From assembly GCA_041859375.1 (NCBI GenBank), contig JBHEKP010000034.1:1-5103 (forward strand): DNA of 5,103 nucleotides, written 5' to 3'. The DNA comes from JBHEKP01 sp041859375 (lineage in GTDB: Bacteria; Hydrogenedentota; Hydrogenedentia; Hydrogenedentales; CAITNO01). Of the stretch, positions 1 through 5,103 are shown piece by piece. A program made the translations under genes and the position numbers. Below the pieces are notes generated by a model. The model saw only the letters and a program-made list of their open reading frames with translations, was not told the DNA's origin and ran no database searches. How positions within the stretch are numbered: position 1 is the first letter of the stretch; the number at the start of each line of letters is the position of its first letter.

Positions 1-129
1 GGTGCGGGGGGCGCGCAGTTTCCACCACATGCCCGCGCGCTGGACCACGGTGGCCGCGCCGAGCAGCGCGGCCAGCGGCGCGGGAACGGGTTCGCCCAGG
101 CGTATTTTGTCGGCAAGCGTGTGTTTCAC
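1..129 (-). CDS. Start of a downstream operon gene, possibly LpxK (partial, cut by window edge)
   Basis: Forty-three codons are open from a GTG at 129 to the window edge with no stop. The GTG lies 4 bases after the dprA stop, and an AAGGTGA ribosome binding site (140-134) overlaps that stop, so the two genes are probably translationally coupled. The visible peptide starts MKHTLADKIRLGEP, then has a short hydrophobic stretch (about residues 17-29, LAALLGAATVV) and ends in WWKLRAPRT. A GE-P...L-hydrophobic-R...RAP order is what I recall at the N-terminus of tetraacyldisaccharide 4'-kinase (LpxK), just before its VGN-T-GGTGKTP P-loop, which here would lie outside the window. LpxK phosphorylates the lipid A disaccharide at the inner membrane. 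The family call is a weak inference from a short N-terminus; a membrane-anchored acyltransferase is an alternative. That a gene starts here is much surer than its identity. Confidence 0.55.
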   Translation of the reverse strand, partial: MKHTLADKIRLGEPVPAPLAALLGAATVVQRAGMWWKLRAPRT

Positions 130-133
130 CCGG

Positions 134-1339
134 TCACCTTGGCGCAAAGCGTTTGCCGCTGAACTGGCGCACCAGCCCCTTCAGCTCCAGCATGGTAAGC
201 GCGCTGAGCGCCTCCGACACCGGGATGCGGCACACGAGGGAGATTTCGTCCACAAAGGAGCCCTCCGGGCTGAGGGAGGCCAGAATGTCCTCCTCCACCC
301 CCGACAGGGGCGGTCTGGGCGGCGGCGGGGCCGGAACCGGGGAGTTGGCCTTTGGGGCGCTTCTTTTTGCCGAAGCGGGTTCCGCCGGCTCCAATCCCGG
401 CAGTTCCGCCTCCCCCCGCGCGGGGGCGGACTCCTCCCGCGGGGCCGGTTTCTGCCGTGCCGCCACGGGCAGATTCAGCTCCACCAGAATGTCCTCCACC
501 GTCTCCACCAGTTTCGCCCCCTCGCGGATGAGCGCATGGGGCCCCATGCTGTTGCGGTGGCCCACCTGTCCGGGCAGGGCGAAGACCTCGCGGCCCTGCT
601 CCGCCGCGAAGCGGGCGGTGATGAGCGCGCCGCTGCCCGGCGGCGCCTCAATCACCAGCGTGCCCATGGAAAGGCCGCTGATAATGCGGTTGCGCTGGGG
701 AAAGTTGCCCTTGTGCGCGGGCATGCCCATGGGGAAGGGCGACACCACCGCGCCATGGGCCATGATGTCCTGCATCAGCCCGAGATGGTGCGCGGGAAAA
801 ACCTGGTCCACGCCGTTGCCGAGCACGGCGATGGTGCGCCCGCCCGCCGCCATCGCGCCCCGGTGCGCCGCCGCGTCCACGCCCTCGGCCATGCCGCTTA
901 TCACCGTCACCCCCCGCGCCGCCAGTTCCCCCGCCAGCCGCTCCGCCTGGGCCGCGCCGTAGTTGCCCGGCTTGCGCGTGCCCACAACGGCCACGGCGTA
1001 CTGGTCCGTCTCAAGGAGTTCCCCCCGGGTGTACAGCACCAGCGGCGGATCGTAGATTTCCGCGAGCATGGGCGGATAGGCGGGATCGTCCATGGTCAGC
1101 AGCCGCGCGCCGTAGCCCTGGATGAGCCGCTCCTGCGTGGCGATGTCCACGAAATCCTGGTACATGCGGATGCGCTGGGCCACCGCCGGGCCGACGATTT
1201 CCGCCAGTTCCGCCTCGGAGGCGCGCAGCGCCCGCTCCGGCCTGCCAAAGCGCGCCAGCAGCCGGATGAACAGGGTGGTGCCCACCCCCGGCACAAGCGC
1301 CAGGGTGAGCCAGTTCCGCTGTGTCTCGTCCAATGCCAT
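134..1339 (-). CDS. dprA: DNA processing protein DprA (Smf)
   Basis: This 401-residue protein is DprA, which binds incoming single-stranded DNA in the cytoplasm, protects it and loads RecA during natural transformation; it is also kept in many species not known to be competent. Residues 8-62 fit the N-terminal helix-hairpin-helix/SAM-like region (LALVPGVG). Residues 75-290 are the extended Rossmann fold, with AVVGTRKPGNYG (117-128), ISGMAEGVDAAAHRGAM (147-163), IAVLGNGVDQVFP (170-182), GNFPQRNRIISGLS (211-224) and IEAPPGSGALITA (230-242), followed by REVFALPG (250-257). Residues about 345-397 match the C-terminal winged helix. Between them (292-343) lies a Pro/Ala/Glu-rich linker that looks longer than usual. 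The common Ser-Glu after the fourth strand is Ser-Pro here (200-201). ATG start, with AAGGAG (1358-1353) 13 bases upstream, longer than ideal; a purine-rich GGGGCGGA lies nearer. It follows the HEAT gene by 22 bases. Confidence 0.95.
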   Translation of the reverse strand: MALDETQRNWLTLALVPGVGTTLFIRLLARFGRPERALRASEAELAEIVGPAVAQRIRMYQDFVDIATQERLIQGYGARLLTMDDPAYPPMLAEIYDPPLVLYTRGELLETDQYAVAVVGTRKPGNYGAAQAERLAGELAARGVTVISGMAEGVDAAAHRGAMAAGGRTIAVLGNGVDQVFPAHHLGLMQDIMAHGAVVSPFPMGMPAHKGNFPQRNRIISGLSMGTLVIEAPPGSGALITARFAAEQGREVFALPGQVGHRNSMGPHALIREGAKLVETVEDILVELNLPVAARQKPAPREESAPARGEAELPGLEPAEPASAKRSAPKANSPVPAPPPPRPPLSGVEEDILASLSPEGSFVDEISLVCRIPVSEALSALTMLELKGLVRQFSGKRFAPR

Positions 1340-1361
1340 TTGTTCCGCCCCGCTCCTTCGG

Positions 1362-2447
1362 TCACTCCACGGCGACCGTGCCCTGTTCCTCCCCGTCCCC
1401 CTCCATCATCCACCGTGTCCAGGCGTTGGGGTCGGGGCCGAAGTTCTTGCCCGTCTTTTGCCGCAGCAGCCGGGTCACCGGCGAAACCAGCGCCGTGTTG
1501 GCCCGCAAAATTTCCACCAGCGCGGGAACCGCGTCCACGGCGGCCCATCCGGCCGCCTGTTCCGCCGCCGCCTGCTGCACCGCCAGCCCCTGCGGCCGCG
1601 TGCCCGTGGCCACCTCCATCAGGATGCGGCGGGCGGGCGGGGTGTCTATTCCGCCCAGCGCGGCAACCGCCTGCAGCTTCACGTCCGCGTCCTCATGGTC
1701 GAGCAGGGCGGACCAGTCGCCCACCGTCTGGGGCGCGCGCAGCAGCGCCAGCCCTTGGATGCAGGCGTCCGCGAGATCGCGGTCCTCCGACCAGGCGTAT
1801 TTCACGAGCAGGGCCGCGTTTGCCGGATTGCCGATGCGCCCCAGGCAGTAGGCGGCCACCCGCCGGTGGCGCATGTCCTCAATCTCGGTTTCCAGCGTTC
1901 CCGACAGGAGGGACTCCACCTTGCGGCCCATGCCCGGCAGGGCGGCGTCCACGGCGTACACCCTCTCCGGCGCGCCCCAGGACAGGGTGCGCATCAGATA
2001 GGCGAACAGTTCCTCGGCGGGCGCGCCGTCCACCATCCGCCGCGCGGCGGCGCGCAGCGCCGGGTCCGGGCTGTCCAACTCCGAAAAGGCGCCCGTTAGC
2101 GCCGATTCCCGCGCCTCCGTCAGGGGCCACGCCTCCAATGCGCGGGTCCGCACCTCCGGGTCGGGGTCGCGGCGCATTTGCTCCAGCAGCGCCGGGGCGG
2201 AACTTTTGGGCGCGGCCACGGATTCATCCGGAGCGGGCGCCGGGTCGTTTTGCGGAAAGGCCCCCGGCATCCGGGATTCGCCCGCCGCAGGCGGCATGCC
2301 GGCCGTTGCGGCCGGTCTTCCCGGCACGTGCGGCACGGCTGACGGCGCGTCCGGCGGCGCTTGGGTGCCGGCCAGCCCCCCTGCCGTTGCCATCAGCAGG
2401 GCGGTGAAAAGAGTCAGGGCTTTCCTGCGTGTGTGCGGGCGGCTCAT
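1362..2447 (-). CDS. Exported HEAT-repeat protein of unknown function
   Basis: The product has 361 residues. It starts with a signal-peptide-like segment: a basic n-region (MSRPHTRRKA), a hydrophobic stretch to about residue 23 and small residues after it, so it is probably exported to the periplasm or cell surface. Residues 30-80 form a Pro/Ala-rich, probably disordered linker. Residues about 84-330 are paired helices of HEAT/armadillo type: DPDPEVRTRALEAW (94-107), SPDPALRAAARRMVD (126-140), MRHRRVAAYCLGRIGN (192-207), HEDADVKLQAVAALGGI (251-267) and AAEQAAGWAAVDAVPALVE (294-312). Such solenoids bind proteins and have no catalytic role of their own. The C-terminus carries TGKNFGPDPNAWTRWM (332-347), like the TG-FG-D---W--W ending I recall in HEAT proteins of planctomycete-type bacteria. 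I chose the ATG at 2447 because it puts the signal peptide first; an in-frame GTG at 2489 would add 14 polar residues. The ribosome binding site is weak (GGTGA). No partner is evident; it leads the dprA operon. Confidence 0.85.
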   Translation of the reverse strand: MSRPHTRRKALTLFTALLMATAGGLAGTQAPPDAPSAVPHVPGRPAATAGMPPAAGESRMPGAFPQNDPAPAPDESVAAPKSSAPALLEQMRRDPDPEVRTRALEAWPLTEARESALTGAFSELDSPDPALRAAARRMVDGAPAEELFAYLMRTLSWGAPERVYAVDAALPGMGRKVESLLSGTLETEIEDMRHRRVAAYCLGRIGNPANAALLVKYAWSEDRDLADACIQGLALLRAPQTVGDWSALLDHEDADVKLQAVAALGGIDTPPARRILMEVATGTRPQGLAVQQAAAEQAAGWAAVDAVPALVEILRANTALVSPVTRLLRQKTGKNFGPDPNAWTRWMMEGDGEEQGTVAVE

Positions 2448-2465
2448 GCACACATTTTCACCAAA

Positions 2466-2557
2466 ACACCGGGCAACGTCAACCAGCACGGGCCGGTGTC
2501 AGCAATTTTCACCGGTTGAGCGTTATAACAGTGGGACAATCCGTGATGTCACCGGTT
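2466..2557. repeat. Cluster of four CACCGG motifs (possible operator sites)
   Basis: CACCGG occurs four times in 92 bases upstream of the HEAT gene: at 2467-2472, inverted at 2493-2498, and at 2510-2515 and 2550-2555. The first two form a perfect 7-bp inverted repeat (ACACCGG 2466-2472 with CCGGTGT 2493-2499, 20 bases between). The last two are direct 9-base copies of TCACCGGTT (2509-2517 and 2549-2557), exactly 40 bases apart, close to four helical turns. A palindromic GTTATAAC (2522-2529) sits between the direct copies. The spacing fits binding sites for a regulator, but no regulator gene is visible and the role is inferred. If transcribed leftward, the inverted pair could instead form a leader hairpin. 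Confidence 0.4.
2522..2552 (-). promoter_or_regulatory. Possible promoter of the HEAT gene-dprA operon
   Basis: Read on the minus strand, GTGACA (2552-2547) and TATAAC (2527-2522) each match five of six consensus sigma70 bases, but the spacer is 19 bases rather than 17. Transcription would start near 2515, giving a leader of about 68 bases. One TCACCGGTT copy overlaps the -35 element and the other overlaps the predicted start, as expected if a regulator binds there. An alternative, TTGACG with GAAAAT 17 bases later, lies almost on the start codon and is less convincing. Confidence 0.3.
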
Positions 2558-2756
2558 AAAGCAAACATTTGAAAGAAAGTGAAACTTGCCCCCCGGCTCA
2601 GGGTGTCCAAATGAACAGGAAACTGAAAAATTCGGGCAAATCGGCTGGCGCAGGAGTTTTACCTTTCTTGGCATGGCGCGCACGCCCCCCGATAACCCGG
2701 CAAATTAAGAGCGAATTGCGGCATTTTAGCACTATTTGGCGAAAAAACGAGGGCTA
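2558..2756. other. Unassigned part of the divergent intergenic region
   Basis: About 200 bases between the CACCGG cluster and the rightward promoter contain no gene I can support, no clear terminator and no RNA family I recognise. A 63-codon open frame starting with TTG runs through it (an inner ATG at 2611 would give 49 codons). It lacks a convincing ribosome binding site, and its stop overlaps the -35 element at 2757. AT content rises toward the right end (about 2700-2756), as is usual upstream of a strong promoter. Confidence 0.5.
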
Positions 2757-2785
2757 TTGACAAATATTAAATAATCGCGTATAGT
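2757..2785 (+). promoter_or_regulatory. Near-consensus sigma70-type promoter for the TIM-barrel gene
   Basis: A perfect TTGACA -35 (2757-2762) is followed after exactly 17 bases by TATAGT (2780-2785), five of six consensus -10 bases. The spacer is very AT-rich (AATATTAAATAAT), as is the upstream DNA with its A-run at 2743-2748. Transcription should start around 2791-2793. It is the best promoter match in the window and reads toward the gene at 2968, leaving an untranslated leader of about 175 bases. Confidence 0.8.
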
Positions 2786-2790
2786 ATGCC

Positions 2791-2967
2791 TCATTCCGGC
2801 TTCCAGTGTAGTCTCCGTATTATATGGCGTATTGATCCTGCCGTGAATGAGGAAAGTGCTAGCAGGTGTGCTTTCCGGAGAAGCCCGGAGAAACCCGAAA
2901 AGCAGTAACTGCTGTTGGTGTTTCGCTGATGCGGGGACTGACCCGTCCCCATGCAAGGAGAAGAAGC
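2791..2967 (+). promoter_or_regulatory. Long structured 5' leader of the TIM-barrel gene
   Basis: The predicted leader contains several inverted repeats. TCATT (2791-2795) can pair with AATGA (2846-2850), a helix that at DNA level extends to CCTCATT/AATGAGG. GGAAAG (2851-2856) can pair with CTTTCC (2871-2876). TCCGG (2874-2878) can pair with CCGGA (2885-2889) and shares bases 2874-2876 with the previous helix, so only one of the two can form. AGCAG-TAA-CTGCT makes a tight hairpin (2901-2913). GGGGAC (2933-2938) pairs with GTCCCC (2945-2950), ending 4 bases before the AAGGAG ribosome binding site (2955-2960). It matches no riboswitch class I can recall. A regulatory role is inferred from length and pairing only. 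Confidence 0.4.
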
Positions 2968-3948
2968 ATGACGTTACGACTTGCCACAGGTTTGTGGGTG
3001 TTTTCCCCCGCGCCGGACCGTTTCTGCGCGGAGGGTTACCGCGACAACGTCCGCGTTCCGGACGTGCTCGCCACCATAGCGAAACTGAAGGCCATCAAGG
3101 CGGTGGAAATCCGTCAGACCGACATCACGAACGAGATGCCGGTGAAGGAGATGAAGCGCCTGCTGAAGGACTACGGTCTTGTCTGCTCCTGCGTGTCCAC
3201 CAACCTGAGCCATTCGCGGCGCTTCGCCCTGGCCGGTTTCGGGCACCAGCACCAGAAGACGCGGAACGCGGCGATTGACGAGGGCCGCAAGGCGGTGGAC
3301 ATCGCCCGCGCGCTGGGGACGACCGAGGTGGTGCTTCGCCTGCACACGGACGGTTTCGACTACCCCTTCCATGTGGACTACACCACCCACTGGAACACGG
3401 TGATCTCCTCCATCAAGACCATCGCCAAGTACGCGTCCCCCGACGTGAACGTGGCCATTTCCTACAAGCCCCGCGACCCGCGCAAGCACCTCACCATCTC
3501 GTCGGTGGGCAAGGCGCTGTCCATGTGCCAGGAAATCGCGATGAAAAACGTGGGCGTGGGCCTCAATTTTTCCCACGCGCTCATGGCGGGCGAGAATCCG
3601 GCGGAGTCCATCGCGTTCCTGACGCGGGCGAGCAAGCTCTTCCAGGTCTACTTCAGCGACTCCTACCAGCTTTGGGACGACAGCATGATCCCCGGATCCG
3701 TGCACCTTTGGGAGACCATGGAGGCCCTGTTCTACCTCAAGGCGGCGAAGTACAAGGGCTATGTGACCTTTGACATGATGCCCCAGCGCATCGAGCCGAC
3801 CCACGCCCTGCAGATCGCCATGGGCAACCTTTCGATTCTGTGGAAGAAGCTGGAGAAGCTCGACATCATGGAAATGCGCAAGGCCCAGAAGACCCTCGAC
3901 GCCACCGAGAGCCAGCGCATCATCCGCCGCGTCATGCTTCAGGGCTGA
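2968..3948 (+). CDS. Xylose isomerase-like TIM-barrel protein, metal site apparently degenerate
   Basis: The product has 326 residues and looks cytoplasmic. It resembles the sugar isomerase/epimerase branch of the xylose isomerase-like (AP endonuclease 2) TIM barrels: KAVEIRQTDITNE (44-56), HTDGFDYPFHVDY (126-138), YKPRDPRKH (166-174), SHALMAGENPAES (202-214), WDDSMIPGSVHLWET (236-250) and FDMMPQRIEP (268-277) fall in the expected order. Length is normal for a single barrel. Active relatives, as I recall them, bind a divalent metal through Glu (IE-KP), Asp or Glu (LDFGHAL), His (H-ND) and a late Asp. Here these positions appear to be Ser165, Asn200, Tyr228 and Asp269, so only the last is kept, and catalysis by the usual metal-dependent hydride shift or epimerisation is doubtful. 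His203, Asp237 and Asp238 remain. The ATG is chosen for AAGGAG 7 bases upstream; an in-frame GTG at 2866 would add 34 poor-looking residues. Substrate is unknown. It is a single-gene unit with its own promoter and terminator. Confidence 0.85.
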   Translation: MTLRLATGLWVFSPAPDRFCAEGYRDNVRVPDVLATIAKLKAIKAVEIRQTDITNEMPVKEMKRLLKDYGLVCSCVSTNLSHSRRFALAGFGHQHQKTRNAAIDEGRKAVDIARALGTTEVVLRLHTDGFDYPFHVDYTTHWNTVISSIKTIAKYASPDVNVAISYKPRDPRKHLTISSVGKALSMCQEIAMKNVGVGLNFSHALMAGENPAESIAFLTRASKLFQVYFSDSYQLWDDSMIPGSVHLWETMEALFYLKAAKYKGYVTFDMMPQRIEPTHALQIAMGNLSILWKKLEKLDIMEMRKAQKTLDATESQRIIRRVMLQG

Positions 3949-3973
3949 CACGGCGCGCCAGCAACGACCCTCC

Positions 3974-4016
3974 GCGCGCCGGACCCGTGACAAACAGGTC
4001 CGGCGCGCTTTTTTTT
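3974..4016 (+). terminator. Intrinsic terminator after the TIM-barrel gene
   Basis: A perfect 12-bp stem (GCGCGCCGGACC 3974-3985 with GGTCCGGCGCGC 3997-4008) encloses an 11-base loop and is followed at once by eight T (4009-4016). It lies 25 bases after the stop codon at 3948. Stem GC content and T-run are both strong, so the TPR gene downstream should need its own promoter. Confidence 0.93.
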
Positions 4017-4104
4017 GCCGGTTTCAGTTGAGCCGGACCCGCCCGGTCGTTTACGCTTTTGTGGCGGCGCGGGACAACAACACAGGCGCGCGGCGGCTGG
4101 AGCA

Positions 4105-5097
4105 ATGAGAACACTCACACGACACTGGGCGGTACTTTTCGCGGCGGTCGCGCCGCTTGCGGCGGGCATGCTTTGGGCGGAGGGGCCGCCCGGCGACGCC
4201 CGCGCGAAAATCACCAAATACAAGGAGGCCGCCGCCGCGGCGTCGCGCCCCGTCGCCGCGCCGATGGCTCCCGTGGCGCCGCCGGACCGGAACGATCTGC
4301 TGGACGCGCTTGAAGCATTCACCGCCGCGGGCGCGGAAAACACCACGGACGAGGCCTTCCGCCTGGAGCATATCGAACTGCTCACCCTGCTGGGCTACCA
4401 CGATCTGGCGGCGGAGCAGTGGGAGCGTGTCGTGAAAGAACGTCCGGCGGACGGCGCGGCCTGGCTGGCGCTCGGGCGCGCATGGGCGGCCTCCGGCCCG
4501 GCGGGCCATAAGCGGGGCGACGAGGCGCTTCAGCAGGCGGTCAAACTGCTGGGTGACGGCCCGGACAAAGCCGAGGCCTGGGCGATCCGTGGCTGGATGA
4601 CGCACCAGCGCGGACTGCACGAAGCCGCCCGCGACGCCTACGCCCGCGCGCTGGAACTCGCTCCGGGGCAGGTTCGCGCCGTCATCGGCGCGGCGGCGCT
4701 GGACGCGCGGGCCGGAAAGATCACCGAAGCCTCCGCCGCGCTGGACGGACTAAAACAGGCGGCGCAGCCGTATGATGTGGAAACGCGGCTGATGCTGCGC
4801 CGGGCGCTGCACGACTTCGAGGCGGGGCGCGGGGTGGTGCCGGACGAGGCCGGGGCCCATGCGGCCTATTCGCGGCTTTTGTACCGCGCCGGAAGGCTTC
4901 CGGACGCGGCGCTGGCGGCGCGGCGCGCCTCCGACCTCAATCCGGGGGACGTGGAGTCCCTAAACTTCCTTGCGTCCATTTTGATGCAGATGAACCAGAC
5001 GGAGCAGGCGGCGCAGGTGCTGGAGAAATCCCCGGCAGCCAGGCCCGACCAGCCCGGCGTGGCGGAAACACTGAAACGCCTGCGGGCGGGCAGGTAG
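4105..5097 (+). CDS. Exported TPR-repeat protein of unknown function
   Basis: The product has 330 residues. Residues 1-25 (MRTLTRHW, then a hydrophobic Ala/Leu/Val core ending in LWA) look like a cleavable signal peptide, so it probably acts in the periplasm or outside. An Ala/Pro-rich linker follows (about 41-60). Helix pairs of tetratricopeptide type come next: AFRLEHIELLTLLGYHDLAAEQWERV (84-109), AEAWAIRGWMTHQRGLHEAARDAYARALELAPGQ (156-189), which shows the W-G-A-Y-A-P pattern best, a looser pair at 190-222, AHAAYSRLLYRAGRLPDAALAARRASDLNPGD (261-292) and VESLNFLASILMQMNQTEQAAQVLEKS (293-319). TPRs bind other proteins; no enzyme domain is seen. The ATG at 4105 is chosen because it puts the signal peptide first and lies after the terminator; GGAG (4099-4102) precedes it by only 2 bases, which is short. 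The frame extends upstream to 4015, inside the terminator, which is not credible as a start. No clear promoter is visible in 4017-4104 (weak TTGAGC at 4028). The stop is 6 bases from the window end. Confidence 0.85.
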   Translation: MRTLTRHWAVLFAAVAPLAAGMLWAEGPPGDARAKITKYKEAAAAASRPVAAPMAPVAPPDRNDLLDALEAFTAAGAENTTDEAFRLEHIELLTLLGYHDLAAEQWERVVKERPADGAAWLALGRAWAASGPAGHKRGDEALQQAVKLLGDGPDKAEAWAIRGWMTHQRGLHEAARDAYARALELAPGQVRAVIGAAALDARAGKITEASAALDGLKQAAQPYDVETRLMLRRALHDFEAGRGVVPDEAGAHAAYSRLLYRAGRLPDAALAARRASDLNPGDVESLNFLASILMQMNQTEQAAQVLEKSPAARPDQPGVAETLKRLRAGR

Positions 5098-5103
5098 GCG
5101 CCA

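Noticed and set aside
2..2407. An 801-codon open frame on the plus strand, antisense to dprA and the HEAT gene
   Set aside because: Its translation is Arg/Pro/Ala/His-rich without any domain, while the opposite strand encodes a textbook DprA and a HEAT protein. Long antisense frames are common in GC-rich genes with biased third positions.
2569..2760. Small plus-strand open frame of 63 codons in the intergenic region
   Set aside because: It starts with TTG, has no convincing ribosome binding site, shows no recognisable sequence and ends on the -35 element of the promoter.
2732..2956. Small minus-strand open frame of 74 codons across the promoter and leader
   Set aside because: It begins at a TTG within the ribosome binding site region of the opposite gene, has no ribosome binding site of its own and spans a strong promoter.
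2866..2967. In-frame GTG extension adding 34 residues to the TIM-barrel protein
   Set aside because: No ribosome binding site precedes 2866, the added residues are basic and unlike the barrel's first strand, and AAGGAG lies ideally before the ATG at 2968.
2974..3993. A 339-codon open frame on the minus strand opposite the TIM-barrel gene
   Set aside because: The plus-strand frame has family motifs, a strong ribosome binding site, promoter and terminator. The antisense frame is His/Arg/Gly-rich and runs into the terminator stem.
4028..4057. Promoter for the TPR gene (TTGAGC and TACGCT, 18-base spacer)
   Set aside because: The -10 matches only three of six bases. A promoter is expected after the terminator, but this one is too weak to call.

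Overview
This window carries five protein-coding genes in GC-rich DNA, arranged as two divergent blocks around a 520-base, AT-richer intergenic region. Two exported repeat proteins (HEAT and TPR), Shine-Dalgarno sequences, a DprA and a possible LpxK start suggest a Gram-negative bacterium. The HEAT protein's C-terminal motif and the divergent TIM-barrel protein look more like PVC- or Hydrogenedentota-type lineages than Proteobacteria. That placement is an impression from recalled families, not a search result.

The left block is on the minus strand and reads HEAT-repeat protein -> dprA -> the first 43 codons of a gene that leaves the window. Gaps are 22 and 4 bases, and each downstream gene has its ribosome binding site at or overlapping the preceding stop, so this looks like one operon. 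DprA is the only gene whose function is firmly identified (loading of RecA on incoming single-stranded DNA). The cut gene may be lpxK (lipid A 4'-kinase).

The intergenic region (2448-2967) holds a cluster of CACCGG motifs next to the HEAT-gene start, about 200 bases in which I recognise nothing, a near-consensus sigma70-type promoter (TTGACA, 17 bases, TATAGT) firing rightward, and a leader of about 175 bases with several potential hairpins, two of them mutually exclusive.

The right block is on the plus strand. First comes a xylose-isomerase-like TIM-barrel protein of 326 residues that seems to have lost three of the four metal ligands I expect in its family. A strong intrinsic terminator follows (12-bp perfect stem, eight T). 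Then comes a separately transcribed, exported TPR protein of 330 residues that ends just inside the window. No mobile element, CRISPR array, tRNA or rRNA is visible. The items most worth checking are the apparent isomerase pseudoenzyme and its structured leader.
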